A stretch of 24,781 bases of DNA from an uncultured Ruminococcus sp. (GTDB lineage: Bacteria > Bacillota > Clostridia > Oscillospirales > Ruminococcaceae): assembly GCA_947176685.1 (NCBI GenBank), contig CAMWRL010000006.1, positions 1 through 24,781 on the forward strand, read 5' to 3'. The notes beneath the pieces are model-generated. The model saw only the letters and a list, made by a program, of their open reading frames with translations. It was not told the origin of the DNA and ran no database searches. Of this stretch, positions 6,038-14,033 are shown piece after piece; position 1 is the stretch's first letter, and each line of letters starts with the position of its first letter. Both the position numbers and the translations under genes were made by a program.

Positions 6038-8057
6038 ACTTCCGGACAACACTGAATGGAAAAAAATTGTTGATGACGCTTTTTCGTCTGACGAAATACA
6101 CACATTCTCCGAAAACTACAACATGAAAAAGCAGGCATTGCGGAAAGGAACTATTATGAAAAGAAACAACATTCTTATGAATCTTACTGTTGCGGCGGCG
6201 GCATTTGCAGTTGTGGCGTTCCCGACAGGTATATATCTGACCACACGTACAGCAGAAACTAATCCGGCTACAGAACTTCCGGCAGAAGAGGAAACAAGCA
6301 AATTGGTATCACAGGTGGCAGAAAAAGAAAATGACACAATCTATAACATTGAATACGGCTGGTTACCGGAGGACTTTGAATATAACAATGAAGAATCTTA
6401 TGCTTATTTTACAAATGCCGGTAATGAAAAAATCTTTATGATAACATCATTTATGAAAAATCTTTCCGGTTTTACAAATGCCAATAATGAAAAAATCTTT
6501 ATGATAGCGTCATATATGAAAATTCTTTCCGGTGATGAAACCGTAAAAGACAGTTCATTTACTTTACGTGACGAGTATCAGCTTGACGACAGAACTATTG
6601 AGATAAGATATAATGATAGTTACGTTGAGAACTCCGCAGATACAGACACTAAAAATTACGGACGTGTTGCGACAATATATTTTAAAGATACTCCGTATGA
6701 ACTTGAACTGTTGGTAACCGATGACATCACAAAGGACGATTTCAAGAAAATTCTTGAAAACGTAAAACTTGTTGAAAGCGATACGGAAACAGCTGATATA
6801 TATACTGGTGAACAGATTGAAGCAACAGAAGTTACATTCGAGATAACAGACGGCGAGGACGACGGACAGGTCAACGAAGCAGTACACCAGTTTTCAGAAG
6901 ATACTGACTATGACACAATCTATGATGTTGCATACTGCTGGCTGCCGGAGGGTCTTGAATATCAGGGACAGGATAGCCCTTATGGAGGAAAATTCCATAA
7001 CTGGACTACTAATGACGGTATGACACCTGCATTTACAAAAGTTCAGAAAGGTGTAACATATTATGAAGACACCGGAAATCCGGAAATAAAAACCACAAGA
7101 AACGAATGGTTACTTGACGGCAAAACCGTTGCAATGTATTACCGTGACAGTTACAACCCCGACAATCCGGAACTTAATTTCGGACGTATAGCATTTATAT
7201 ATTTTGACAATACGCCGTATGTACTTCAATTATACGTAACCGACGGCATTTCGGAAGAAGATTTCAGAAAGATTATTGATAATGTAAAGCTTGTACCGTC
7301 CGAAGGTGAAACAGCCTCTATATACACTGCCGAAGCTGAAAAGATGTTACAGGAATACCGGTCAGGTCTTACAGAAAATACCGAATTTACATCAGGCTCT
7401 TATGAAAGATTAGGCACACCGGCAGACAGCGTTCCTGTAGTACAGGTCGGAGAACCTGTTCAGGAAATCTATCCGGACGCATGGGGAGAAGTTTCAGCTA
7501 CAGTAACAGGAGTGCGTTTTGACAATGATTTCAACGGACTTACAACCGATGGTATAGGCTGGGAAGCTGATTACAGCGAATACCTCAACGAAGACGGCAC
7601 ACTTGCTGAAAACGTGCGTAAATGGCTTAAATATGAGAATAACTCTCAAACTGAATTTGAAACCGAAACAGTACCGGTAAGCGTTATGACAGTGAATATA
7701 ACCTACACAAACAACGGTACAACACCTACTGGTTTAGGCGGCTATTGCGTATGTCCGACTTTGCAGGCACAATGTGACGGATATTTTTTCAGACAAAGCA
7801 TCTTTGATATAATCAAAAAGGAAACAGAAATATCAACATACAATATTGACTGCATTGATACTTTAAGACCTCTTACTGCTGATGATATGCACTTCTCATT
7901 CAGCTGTCCGAATCAGGAAAGCAAAAACAACATTCACCTTGAAGCAGGAGAATCTACAGAAGTAACACTTGCATTTATCGTTGAAGACAAACATCGTGAC
8001 AATCTCTATCTTTCAATGAACTCCAACGGCTTTGTAGACCTCTCCAATCTGGAATAA
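6021..8057 (+). CDS. Putative anti-sigma / sensor membrane protein with duplicated extracellular domain
   Basis: 678 residues. The N-terminus (1-50) is predicted cytoplasmic and charged (EWKKIVDDAFSSDEIHTFSENY), followed by one membrane helix at about 53-75. Outside, two related domains occupy about 104-262 and 298-436. Both share DTIY-WLPE-EY at the start, an RYNDSY/YYRDSY strand, GR-A-IYF-TPY-L-L-VTD-I, and an ending DFKKILENVKLV/DFRKIIDNVKLV; by eye they recall DUF4367-like domains, which is uncertain. A third region (470-678), beta-rich with four cysteines at 576-630, closes the protein. The first domain holds an in-frame tandem duplication at 6408-6533. The overlap with the sigma gene suggests it holds that sigma factor inactive until a signal arrives. 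No anti-sigma family was recognised with confidence. Confidence 0.75.
   Translation: MMKKHRLPDNTEWKKIVDDAFSSDEIHTFSENYNMKKQALRKGTIMKRNNILMNLTVAAAAFAVVAFPTGIYLTTRTAETNPATELPAEEETSKLVSQVAEKENDTIYNIEYGWLPEDFEYNNEESYAYFTNAGNEKIFMITSFMKNLSGFTNANNEKIFMIASYMKILSGDETVKDSSFTLRDEYQLDDRTIEIRYNDSYVENSADTDTKNYGRVATIYFKDTPYELELLVTDDITKDDFKKILENVKLVESDTETADIYTGEQIEATEVTFEITDGEDDGQVNEAVHQFSEDTDYDTIYDVAYCWLPEGLEYQGQDSPYGGKFHNWTTNDGMTPAFTKVQKGVTYYEDTGNPEIKTTRNEWLLDGKTVAMYYRDSYNPDNPELNFGRIAFIYFDNTPYVLQLYVTDGISEEDFRKIIDNVKLVPSEGETASIYTAEAEKMLQEYRSGLTENTEFTSGSYERLGTPADSVPVVQVGEPVQEIYPDAWGEVSATVTGVRFDNDFNGLTTDGIGWEADYSEYLNEDGTLAENVRKWLKYENNSQTEFETETVPVSVMTVNITYTNNGTTPTGLGGYCVCPTLQAQCDGYFFRQSIFDIIKKETEISTYNIDCIDTLRPLTADDMHFSFSCPNQESKNNIHLEAGESTEVTLAFIVEDKHRDNLYLSMNSNGFVDLSNLE
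6408..6533 (+). repeat. 63-bp in-frame tandem duplication
   Basis: Two adjacent 63-bp copies (6408-6470 and 6471-6533) encode FTNAGNEKIFMITSFMKNLSG and its near-copy. They differ at 6 of 63 bases, in four codons, and each affected codon changes its amino acid (G to N, T to A, F to Y, N to I). The second domain of the same protein has no such insertion. Confidence 0.95.
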
Positions 8058-8067
8058 TCACCATATA

Positions 8068-8097
8068 AAAAAACTCCCTGTAAAAAGGGAGTTTTTT
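8068..8097. terminator. Bidirectional terminator between the sensor and MATE genes
   Basis: An 11-bp stem (AAAAAACTCCC, 8068-8078, with GGGAGTTTTTT, 8087-8097) with an 8-nt loop and T tracts on both strands. It serves the convergent genes ending at 8057 and 8098. Confidence 0.88.
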
Positions 8098-9456
8098 CTA
8101 TAACTTCACTTTTTCGTGAATGATGTTCTTTTCAGAAGCCTTTTTAACACATACGATACATACTACTGTACAGTACAGTGCCGCAACAATCCACGCCGCC
8201 TGGTCGGTGTAACATATAGCTGTAAAGCCGTATTCCGGCACAAACTTCCGGCTTACGAATATACGGGCGAACATCTCCAGTACACCGGACAATATAGCCC
8301 AGTCCGAATAACCTATTCCCTGTACGCTCATACGGCACGCAAACAGAATACCCAACGCCCAGTAGAAAAATCCGACACATTTCATATACTCACCGCAGGC
8401 GTCAAGTACGGCTGTTTCCGAACTGTCCAGAAACATCATTGATAACGTTCTGCCGCCGAAAATCAGCACAACGCCGATTATTATTCCATAAACTGCATTT
8501 ATAGCTGTACCTCTGATAATACCTTTCTTTACTCTGTCGGGACTGCCTGCACCTAAGTTCTGACTGCTGAAAACCGATATTCCCGTAGCTATTGCCTCAA
8601 ACGGACACATTGCAAGCTGTTTGAGTTTGGAAGTTACCGCAAAAGCCGATACATAAACGTCCTCAAGAGCGTTGTTTGCAGACTGCATAAACATACTTCC
8701 TATAGCCGTTATTGAAAACTGCAAACCCATTGGTACACCCATTATCATAAGCTCCTTTAAAGCATAGGCGTTGAATCTGCAAATATCTTTGGTGAGTTTC
8801 AAGAGAGAGTATTTTTTCTGGATAAACACAAAACACGCAATGCCGCTGCAAGCCTGTGCAATAATCGTTGCCAAAGCAGCTCCGGCACAACCCAACGGAA
8901 TTATTACTATAAAAGTCAGGTCAAGAATTATATTAAGCACCGCCGAAACCGCAAGAAATATAAAAGGTGTTTTACTGTCGCCGATTGCACGGAGCATTCC
9001 GGCAAGCAGATTGTAAAATAATGTGAACGGTATTCCGGTAAATATAATAAACAGATATATGTATGCATCTTTATATATAGTACCGGAGACTTTCATAATG
9101 TCCATAATGTTTCCGCACATAAGACACGTCACAACCGTCAGCACTACCGCAAAAACTCCCGTAAGCACATACGAATGGAAAACAGTACTCCGCAACCTGT
9201 CGGGCTGTTCAGCACCGAAATATTTAGCCATAGGTATTCCGAAACCTGTACACGTACCGATACAGAATCCCAGTACTAGAAACTGCACGCTTCCCGAAGC
9301 ACCGACCGCCGCCAGAGCGTCCGCACCGAGTACACGTCCTACTATTGCCGCATCCATCATATTATAAGCCTGTTGTAAAATATTTCCCAGAAGCATAGGC
9401 AGTGAAAACTGTAGAATAAGTTTTACCGGACTGCCTTCAGTCATACTTTTTGTCAT
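8098..9456 (-). CDS. MATE family efflux transporter
   Basis: 452 residues from MTKSMTEGSPVKLILQFSLP, the ATG preceded by AAAGGAGTGAT; the longer frame to 9492 has no ribosome site. About twelve hydrophobic segments are present in two related halves, with MATE hallmarks: PMLLGNILQQAYNMMDAAIVGR near 20-41, GTCTGFGIPMAKYFGA near 68-83, and the second-half segment MGVPMGLQFSITAIGSMFMQSANN. MATE proteins export drugs or metabolites in exchange for sodium ions or protons; the substrate is not readable. It stands alone, with its own promoter and a shared terminator at its 3' end. Confidence 0.92.
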   Translation of the reverse strand: MTKSMTEGSPVKLILQFSLPMLLGNILQQAYNMMDAAIVGRVLGADALAAVGASGSVQFLVLGFCIGTCTGFGIPMAKYFGAEQPDRLRSTVFHSYVLTGVFAVVLTVVTCLMCGNIMDIMKVSGTIYKDAYIYLFIIFTGIPFTLFYNLLAGMLRAIGDSKTPFIFLAVSAVLNIILDLTFIVIIPLGCAGAALATIIAQACSGIACFVFIQKKYSLLKLTKDICRFNAYALKELMIMGVPMGLQFSITAIGSMFMQSANNALEDVYVSAFAVTSKLKQLAMCPFEAIATGISVFSSQNLGAGSPDRVKKGIIRGTAINAVYGIIIGVVLIFGGRTLSMMFLDSSETAVLDACGEYMKCVGFFYWALGILFACRMSVQGIGYSDWAILSGVLEMFARIFVSRKFVPEYGFTAICYTDQAAWIVAALYCTVVCIVCVKKASEKNIIHEKVKL

Positions 9457-9482
9457 AACGGCATCACTCCTTTGCGAATAGC

Positions 9483-9511
9483 ATTCTATCACTTTTTTCC
9501 GGAAATGTCAA
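9483..9511 (-). promoter_or_regulatory. Sigma-A promoter of the MATE gene
   Basis: Perfect TTGACA (9506-9511), a 17-bp spacer and TAGAAT (9483-9488) on the minus strand. The -35 box overlaps the stop codon of the small ORF 9508-9795. Confidence 0.82.
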
Positions 9512-9795
9512 TAATTTTCACAGAAATTTTTTCTACAAAAAAAGGACTTTAAAAAGTCCCTTTTTATACAAAATATGCTATAAAATTTCATAACAAGAAA
9601 TATTTTATCTTCTGCTTCCGAAAAATCTTCGGTTTTCATACAAGACCAGTCTGACGTAATATTTTTTTCATACTCAATCTGCATAACGTCCGCTGACAAG
9701 GGAATAAAGACATTTACTGCATTTGTTTCCCGTGCGATTTCCGCTATATCAGTTATAGTGATTTTTCTGTCGGTCAGATAAAAAATATCGTCCAT
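9508..9795 (-). CDS. Hypothetical small protein coupled to ldh, no stop codon before the terminator
   Basis: The ATG overlaps the ldh stop (TGATG), giving a translationally coupled 95-residue frame. The first 70 or so residues look like an ordinary soluble protein (MDDIFYLTDRKITITDIAEIA, DVMQIEYEKNITSDWSCMK). The tail (IKRDFLKSFFCRKNFCENY) is encoded by the terminator hairpin and the MATE promoter. No in-frame stop occurs before the terminator at 9537-9565, so the mRNA would end without a stop codon. Either a frameshift has removed the natural stop (a TAG in another frame lies at about 9578-9580, just before the hairpin), or the gene is a natural non-stop gene. I do not recognise the family. 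Confidence 0.5.
   Translation of the reverse strand: MDDIFYLTDRKITITDIAEIARETNAVNVFIPLSADVMQIEYEKNITSDWSCMKTEDFSEAEDKIFLVMKFYSIFCIKRDFLKSFFCRKNFCENY
9537..9565 (-). terminator. Terminator of the ldh operon
   Basis: GGACTTT (9544-9550) pairs with AAAGTCC (9553-9559) in a tight hairpin, with seven Ts after it on the minus strand and five on the plus strand. It lies within the frame of the small ORF 9508-9795. Confidence 0.75.
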
Positions 9796-10748
9796 CAGAG
9801 TTCCAGACCGTTGAAATTGTCCTCAAGTACCTGTCTGGATTTCTGGAATTTAGCTTTTTCTTCCTCAGTAAGTGAAAGCTCCACTATTTCCTTAACGCCG
9901 TTTCGTCCGATAATGCACGGCACACCGATAAATACGTTCTTGCTGTCGTACTCTCCGCAAAGTTTAGCCGATACTGTCAGTACGCTGTTTTCGTCACCTA
10001 AAATAGCCTTTATTATACGTGTTATAGCCATTCCGATACCGTAATATGTGGCTCTCTTAGCCTCAATAATCTTGTATGCCGCTGTGCGTACCTGTTCTTC
10101 TATGGACTGCATATCTTCAATTTTGTAATCGTTCTTTTCATCTGCAAGGATTTCACTTACAGACTTTGTGGCAAGCATAACCTGCGAAAGCGGTACAAAT
10201 TCACTGTCACCGTGTTCACCAATAACGTAGGCGTGAATGTTTTTCGGGTCAACGGTGAAGTAGTCGCCGAGCAGATAGCGAAGTCTTGCAGTATCAAGGG
10301 AAGTACCCGTACCGATAACCCTTGACGCACCAAAACGTGACAGTTCATATGTTACACGGGTCATAATGTCAACGGGGTTTGTGGCAACAAGGAAAATTCC
10401 GTCAAAACCAGATTTTATAACAGGGTTTATGATAGAACGGAAAACTTCCGTATTTCTCTGGAGAAGGTCAAGACGGGTTTCACCCTCTTTCTGGGCAACG
10501 CCTGCCGCAATGACAACTATATCAGCGTCCTTGCAGTCCTTGTAATCGCCTGCATAGATTCTCATGTTGGACTTTGCAAATGCAAGACCGTGATTCAAGT
10601 CCATAGCTTCGCCGTTGGCACGAGCCTTGTTTACATCGATAAGCACAAGTTCATTGCATATACCGCCCTGATTGACAAGAGCATATGCAAAGCTCATACC
10701 AACCATACCCGTACCGATAAGCACGACTTTTCTTTTATCCGTATTCAT
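9795..10748 (-). CDS. ldh: L-lactate dehydrogenase
   Basis: 317 residues from MNTDKRKVVLIGTG, an ATG preceded by CCGGAGGT at about 6 nt; the upstream extension is non-coding. The NAD-binding motif GTGMVG is at 12-17. Substrate and catalytic residues are visible: GVAQKEGETRLD, with Gln86 marking lactate rather than malate specificity and Arg92; SLDTARLR with Asp152 and Arg155; and IGEHGDSEFVP with catalytic His179. The enzyme reduces pyruvate to L-lactate with NADH in fermentation. It has its own promoter, and a small ORF follows with start and stop overlapping. Length is normal for the family. Confidence 0.95.
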   Translation of the reverse strand: MNTDKRKVVLIGTGMVGMSFAYALVNQGGICNELVLIDVNKARANGEAMDLNHGLAFAKSNMRIYAGDYKDCKDADIVVIAAGVAQKEGETRLDLLQRNTEVFRSIINPVIKSGFDGIFLVATNPVDIMTRVTYELSRFGASRVIGTGTSLDTARLRYLLGDYFTVDPKNIHAYVIGEHGDSEFVPLSQVMLATKSVSEILADEKNDYKIEDMQSIEEQVRTAAYKIIEAKRATYYGIGMAITRIIKAILGDENSVLTVSAKLCGEYDSKNVFIGVPCIIGRNGVKEIVELSLTEEEKAKFQKSRQVLEDNFNGLEL

Positions 10749-10781
10749 AATAAACCTCCGGTTCAAAAAAATTATATATTT

Positions 10782-10810
10782 ATTATACACCAATTTTTTC
10801 CACAAGTCAA
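10782..10810 (-). promoter_or_regulatory. Sigma-A promoter of ldh
   Basis: TTGACT (10805-10810), a 17-bp spacer and perfect TATAAT (10782-10787) on the minus strand, about 34 bp before the ldh start. Confidence 0.85.
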
Positions 10811-10833
10811 TAGCAGTTTTACAGATTTCACAA

Positions 10834-10866
10834 AAAAACAGACCATAAAAATTTACAGTCTGTTTT
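10834..10866 (-). terminator. Terminator of the UDP-sugar pyrophosphorylase gene
   Basis: AAAACAGAC (10835-10843) pairs with GTCTGTTTT (10858-10866), and a T-rich tract follows on the minus strand. It lies 7 bp after the stop codon and just upstream of the ldh promoter. Confidence 0.78.
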
Positions 10867-10872
10867 GCGTTA

Positions 10873-12105
10873 TTATAATTCAATTCCGTTCTGTTTCAGA
10901 AGTTCCCTTGCGGTTTCTACTGAGTCAACGCCGTCCGAATTTTTCACGGGTGCAAACTCCCTGCACCGTTCAACCTCATACGGCAGACAGCTTTCCTGCA
11001 TATGCACCATATCAAGCACAAGCGTTTCAAACTTATAACCGTTAGGTTCTTCGGGAGTTACTAACTCACCGTTTTCGTCCATATAAGGGATTTTCTTTTC
11101 AACTACATGTACGGGCATTTTTTCCGAAATAATTTCTTCCAGCCTGTCCACACTGAAAAGATAGTTCAGAATAACGCCGTACTTATACGCAAGCTGTCCG
11201 TCTTCCGTGCAAAGTTCACGCATTTTCTCTGTCATTTCGTAGTACTCAACTATTGACGGCTTATTGTCTTCCATACAGAGAACTCCCACACGTTCATCAG
11301 GCGAAACCTTGCTTACAACCTTGCTTCCGGACTGACTTCCGGACTCTATAACCGCACCTATGAAACACGGGTCTGCAATCTGCTGGAGAACGTTGTCAAC
11401 TGCAAACACGTTAATCCATTCAATACCTTTTTTCCTGATGTCTTTTAAAAGTCCTGCCCTTACGATTGACGAAAACCAGCCGCCGTTGCCGTTTGGGGAA
11501 ATGGATATATCGGACTTGCTTTCCATATAGATTTTGCCGTTGAAGTCAACGCTTGCAGCCATATCCTGTATAAAGAACTTCACATATTTCCTGTCATAAC
11601 CGAAGTAGTTTTTTTCTTCAAAAAAATTCACGGTATCTTCATTATTTTTTTCGCTTGTCATAACATACAGCGGTACAAACGCCCCTGTATCTTCAACGAC
11701 CTTGAGGAGGTTATTTATAAGGCACTCAAATATATAGAGTTCTTTTGTAATGCCAATGTCAAACATTCCCTTGGGTTTGTCAAAACCCAAACGTGTACCC
11801 TGTCCGCCTGCCAGAAGTACCGCTGCAACCTTGCCGTTTCTTATAGCGTCCACACCTACAGAATGGTATTTGTCTTTGTTTTCTGCGATGTCCTCAATAG
11901 TGACTGCACCCAGCGGCTCAAACTTCCCCCTGTTTGAAGAATGTCTGTTCTCATTGCTGAGGTATTCCAGCACGGAAAAGTCTATAAGTTCAATCTGGGA
12001 AAGCAGTTTTTCTTTTTCATTTTCATCCAGTTCTCCGTAATGGGCAAGTATATGTTCTTGTCCGTATTGCTTCAGTATTTTTTTTGCTGTATCAAGTGTA
12101 ATCAC
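10873..12105 (-). CDS. UTP-glucose-1-phosphate uridylyltransferase-like (UDPGP family, eukaryotic type)
   Basis: About 410 residues if translation starts at GTG 12105, which lies 8 nt after a GGGGGG ribosome site; a TTG at 12156 opens the frame but has no such site. The nucleotide-binding motif VAAVLLAGGQGTRLGFDKPKG is at about 94-114, followed by MFDIGI, the signature of the UDPGP family that includes eukaryotic UDP-glucose and UDP-N-acetylhexosamine pyrophosphorylases. Other family pieces are NGNGGWFSSI and VDNVLQQIADPCFIG. The enzyme would join a sugar-1-phosphate to UTP to make a UDP-sugar for cell-wall or exopolysaccharide synthesis. Whether the sugar is glucose, galactose or GlcNAc cannot be decided here. 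It is a single-gene transcription unit. Confidence 0.85.
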   Translation of the reverse strand: MITLDTAKKILKQYGQEHILAHYGELDENEKEKLLSQIELIDFSVLEYLSNENRHSSNRGKFEPLGAVTIEDIAENKDKYHSVGVDAIRNGKVAAVLLAGGQGTRLGFDKPKGMFDIGITKELYIFECLINNLLKVVEDTGAFVPLYVMTSEKNNEDTVNFFEEKNYFGYDRKYVKFFIQDMAASVDFNGKIYMESKSDISISPNGNGGWFSSIVRAGLLKDIRKKGIEWINVFAVDNVLQQIADPCFIGAVIESGSQSGSKVVSKVSPDERVGVLCMEDNKPSIVEYYEMTEKMRELCTEDGQLAYKYGVILNYLFSVDRLEEIISEKMPVHVVEKKIPYMDENGELVTPEEPNGYKFETLVLDMVHMQESCLPYEVERCREFAPVKNSDGVDSVETARELLKQNGIEL

Positions 12106-12168
12106 TGACACAACCCCCCTTTTGATATTTTTATATATTTGCTGAAAAATGCTCAATATATTTTGAAT

Positions 12169-12197
12169 ATTATATCACATTAATTCAGTCCGGTCAA
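12169..12197 (-). promoter_or_regulatory. Sigma-A promoter of the UDPGP gene
   Basis: TTGACC (12192-12197), a 17-bp spacer and perfect TATAAT (12169-12174) on the minus strand, about 64 bp before the GTG start. Confidence 0.83.
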
Positions 12198-12264
12198 TAG
12201 CCGGAAATTTATTTTATGCAAAAGCTTAGACTGAATGTCTCATATCAGAATATTTTATGGAATA

Positions 12265-12284
12265 TCAACAATCCCCGTTGTTGA
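12265..12284 (-). terminator. Weak hairpin after the ABC exporter operon
   Basis: TCAACAA (12265-12271) and TTGTTGA (12278-12284) enclose a 6-nt loop 8 bp after the stop codon of the second exporter gene. No T tract follows on the minus strand, so termination here is uncertain. Confidence 0.35.
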
Positions 12285-12291
12285 ATACTGT

Positions 12292-14031
12292 TTATGTTGC
12301 AAACTGACTGTTATAGAGTTCTGAATAGAAACCGCCTTTTTTCATAAGTCCGGCGTGATTGCCCTGTTCAATTATATTGCCGTTTTTCATAACAAGAATA
12401 ATATCGGAGTTCCTGATAGTGGACAGTCTGTGAGCTATAATGAAACTCGTCCTGCCGTCCATAAGCTTCGTGAAAGCTTTCTGAATACGGTGTTCTGTGC
12501 GCAGGTCGATTGAACTTGTGGCTTCGTCAAGGATAAGCATTGGCGGACTCATAAGCATAATTCTTGCAATACATATAAGCTGCTTCTGACCTTGTGAAAG
12601 TCCGCTGTCCTCGCTTATAACCGTGTCGTAACCGTTGGACAGCCGCTTTATAAATCCGTGTGCATAAACTGCTTTAGCGGCTTCGATAACCTGCTCACGG
12701 GTTGCGGACGGCATACCATAAGCGATATTCTGGGCTACTGTTCCGGTAAAAATCCACGTTTCCTGAAGCACCATACCAAACTGACTTCTGAGACTGTTGC
12801 GGGTAATGCTGTCCACATCCCTGCCGGAAACGGTTATTTTACCACTGTCAATATCGTAAAACCTCAGCAGCAGATTGATTATAGTGGACTTTCCGCAGCC
12901 TGTAGGACCTACTATGGCGATTTTCTGACCTGACTTAACGTCCAGACTGAAATGTTTAATCAGTTCAGTTTCCGGACTGTACGAAAAACATACATTGTCA
13001 AAACTGAGACTCCCGTCACAATCAATAATTGTTTCCTTGTCGGAATCATCAGGGACTTCCGTTTCGTCAAGCACGCTGAAAACTCTCTGAGCAGAAGCAA
13101 TTGCGTTTTGCAGTTCGGCGAAAACTCCCGAAATTTCGTTAAAAGGCTTGGTATATTGGTTTGAGAACGACAGAAAACTTGTAAGTTTGCCGACTGTCAT
13201 AGTACCGACAAATCCTACAGCACCGATTTTGCCCAATGCTCCTAAAAGTCCGACAGCCGCATAAATCATACCGTTTACAAAACGTGTGACCGGATTGGTT
13301 ATCGAACTTAGAAAAGTAGCTTTTATACCTATTTTTCCGTAGTCCCTGTTGATGATGTCAAAACGTTCCATAGCCCTCTGGTCGTAAACAAAAGCCTTGA
13401 CAATTTTCTGATTGCCTGCCATTTCCTCAGCAAGTCCGACCATATCGCCACGAAGTTTTGACTGTTTCATATATGAGGCGTGTGAAGCCTTTGTTATTTT
13501 TGAAGCCGCTACAAATGACAATGGCGTCATAACCACTACAACAAGGGCTATTCTGAAATTTATGAACATCATAAATATAAGAGTTCCGACAATGGTCATT
13601 ATACTGCTGAAAAACTGCGTGAATCCCTGCAACAGACCGTCCGAAACAATTTCAATGTCATTGATTACACGGCTTGTAAGTTCGCCTTTTGTGTGACCGT
13701 CAATGTATTTAAGCGGTACTCTTTCAAGCTTGTTGAAAATATCTGCTCTCATGTCCCTTATCGTAAGAAACGCAAGTTTATTGGTACATAAACTCATAAT
13801 CCACTGAAAAATTCCGCTTGCCGCAACCATAACAGCAAGTTCAATAGCGATTTTTCTGAGTTCATTAAAATCCACACCATTTTTTTCTGTACAGCAGTCA
13901 ACAGCGTCCCCGATAAATACCGGAACTAAAAGCGACAGACCCACTCCGGCAACAGCAAATATTATTGTACTTATCAGATAAGCTATATAGGGTCGGGCAT
14001 ACGAAACTACCCTTTTAAGAGTATCAGTCAT
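12292..14031 (-). CDS. ABC exporter half-transporter with complete ATP site
   Basis: 579 residues from MTDTLKRVVSYARP; the ribosome site GGAGG lies inside the end of the previous gene and only 2 bp separate them. Six membrane helices in about residues 15-300 are followed by a nucleotide-binding domain: Walker A GPTGCGKST (375-383), signature LSQGQ (478-482), Walker B MLILDE with catalytic Glu503, and switch His534 in IAHRLST. The protein has the catalytic residues that its partner lacks, while its own signature is the less usual LSQGQ. This is the pattern of heterodimeric type IV exporters such as BmrCD and TM287/288. It would export a drug, lipid or peptide; the substrate is unknown. Confidence 0.93.
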   Translation of the reverse strand: MTDTLKRVVSYARPYIAYLISTIIFAVAGVGLSLLVPVFIGDAVDCCTEKNGVDFNELRKIAIELAVMVAASGIFQWIMSLCTNKLAFLTIRDMRADIFNKLERVPLKYIDGHTKGELTSRVINDIEIVSDGLLQGFTQFFSSIMTIVGTLIFMMFINFRIALVVVVMTPLSFVAASKITKASHASYMKQSKLRGDMVGLAEEMAGNQKIVKAFVYDQRAMERFDIINRDYGKIGIKATFLSSITNPVTRFVNGMIYAAVGLLGALGKIGAVGFVGTMTVGKLTSFLSFSNQYTKPFNEISGVFAELQNAIASAQRVFSVLDETEVPDDSDKETIIDCDGSLSFDNVCFSYSPETELIKHFSLDVKSGQKIAIVGPTGCGKSTIINLLLRFYDIDSGKITVSGRDVDSITRNSLRSQFGMVLQETWIFTGTVAQNIAYGMPSATREQVIEAAKAVYAHGFIKRLSNGYDTVISEDSGLSQGQKQLICIARIMLMSPPMLILDEATSSIDLRTEHRIQKAFTKLMDGRTSFIIAHRLSTIRNSDIILVMKNGNIIEQGNHAGLMKKGGFYSELYNSQFAT

Positions 14032-14033
14032 CT

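Noticed and set aside
9795..10748. Malate dehydrogenase instead of lactate dehydrogenase
   Set aside because: The specificity position is Gln in AQKEGETR, as in lactate dehydrogenases, and not the Arg expected for malate.
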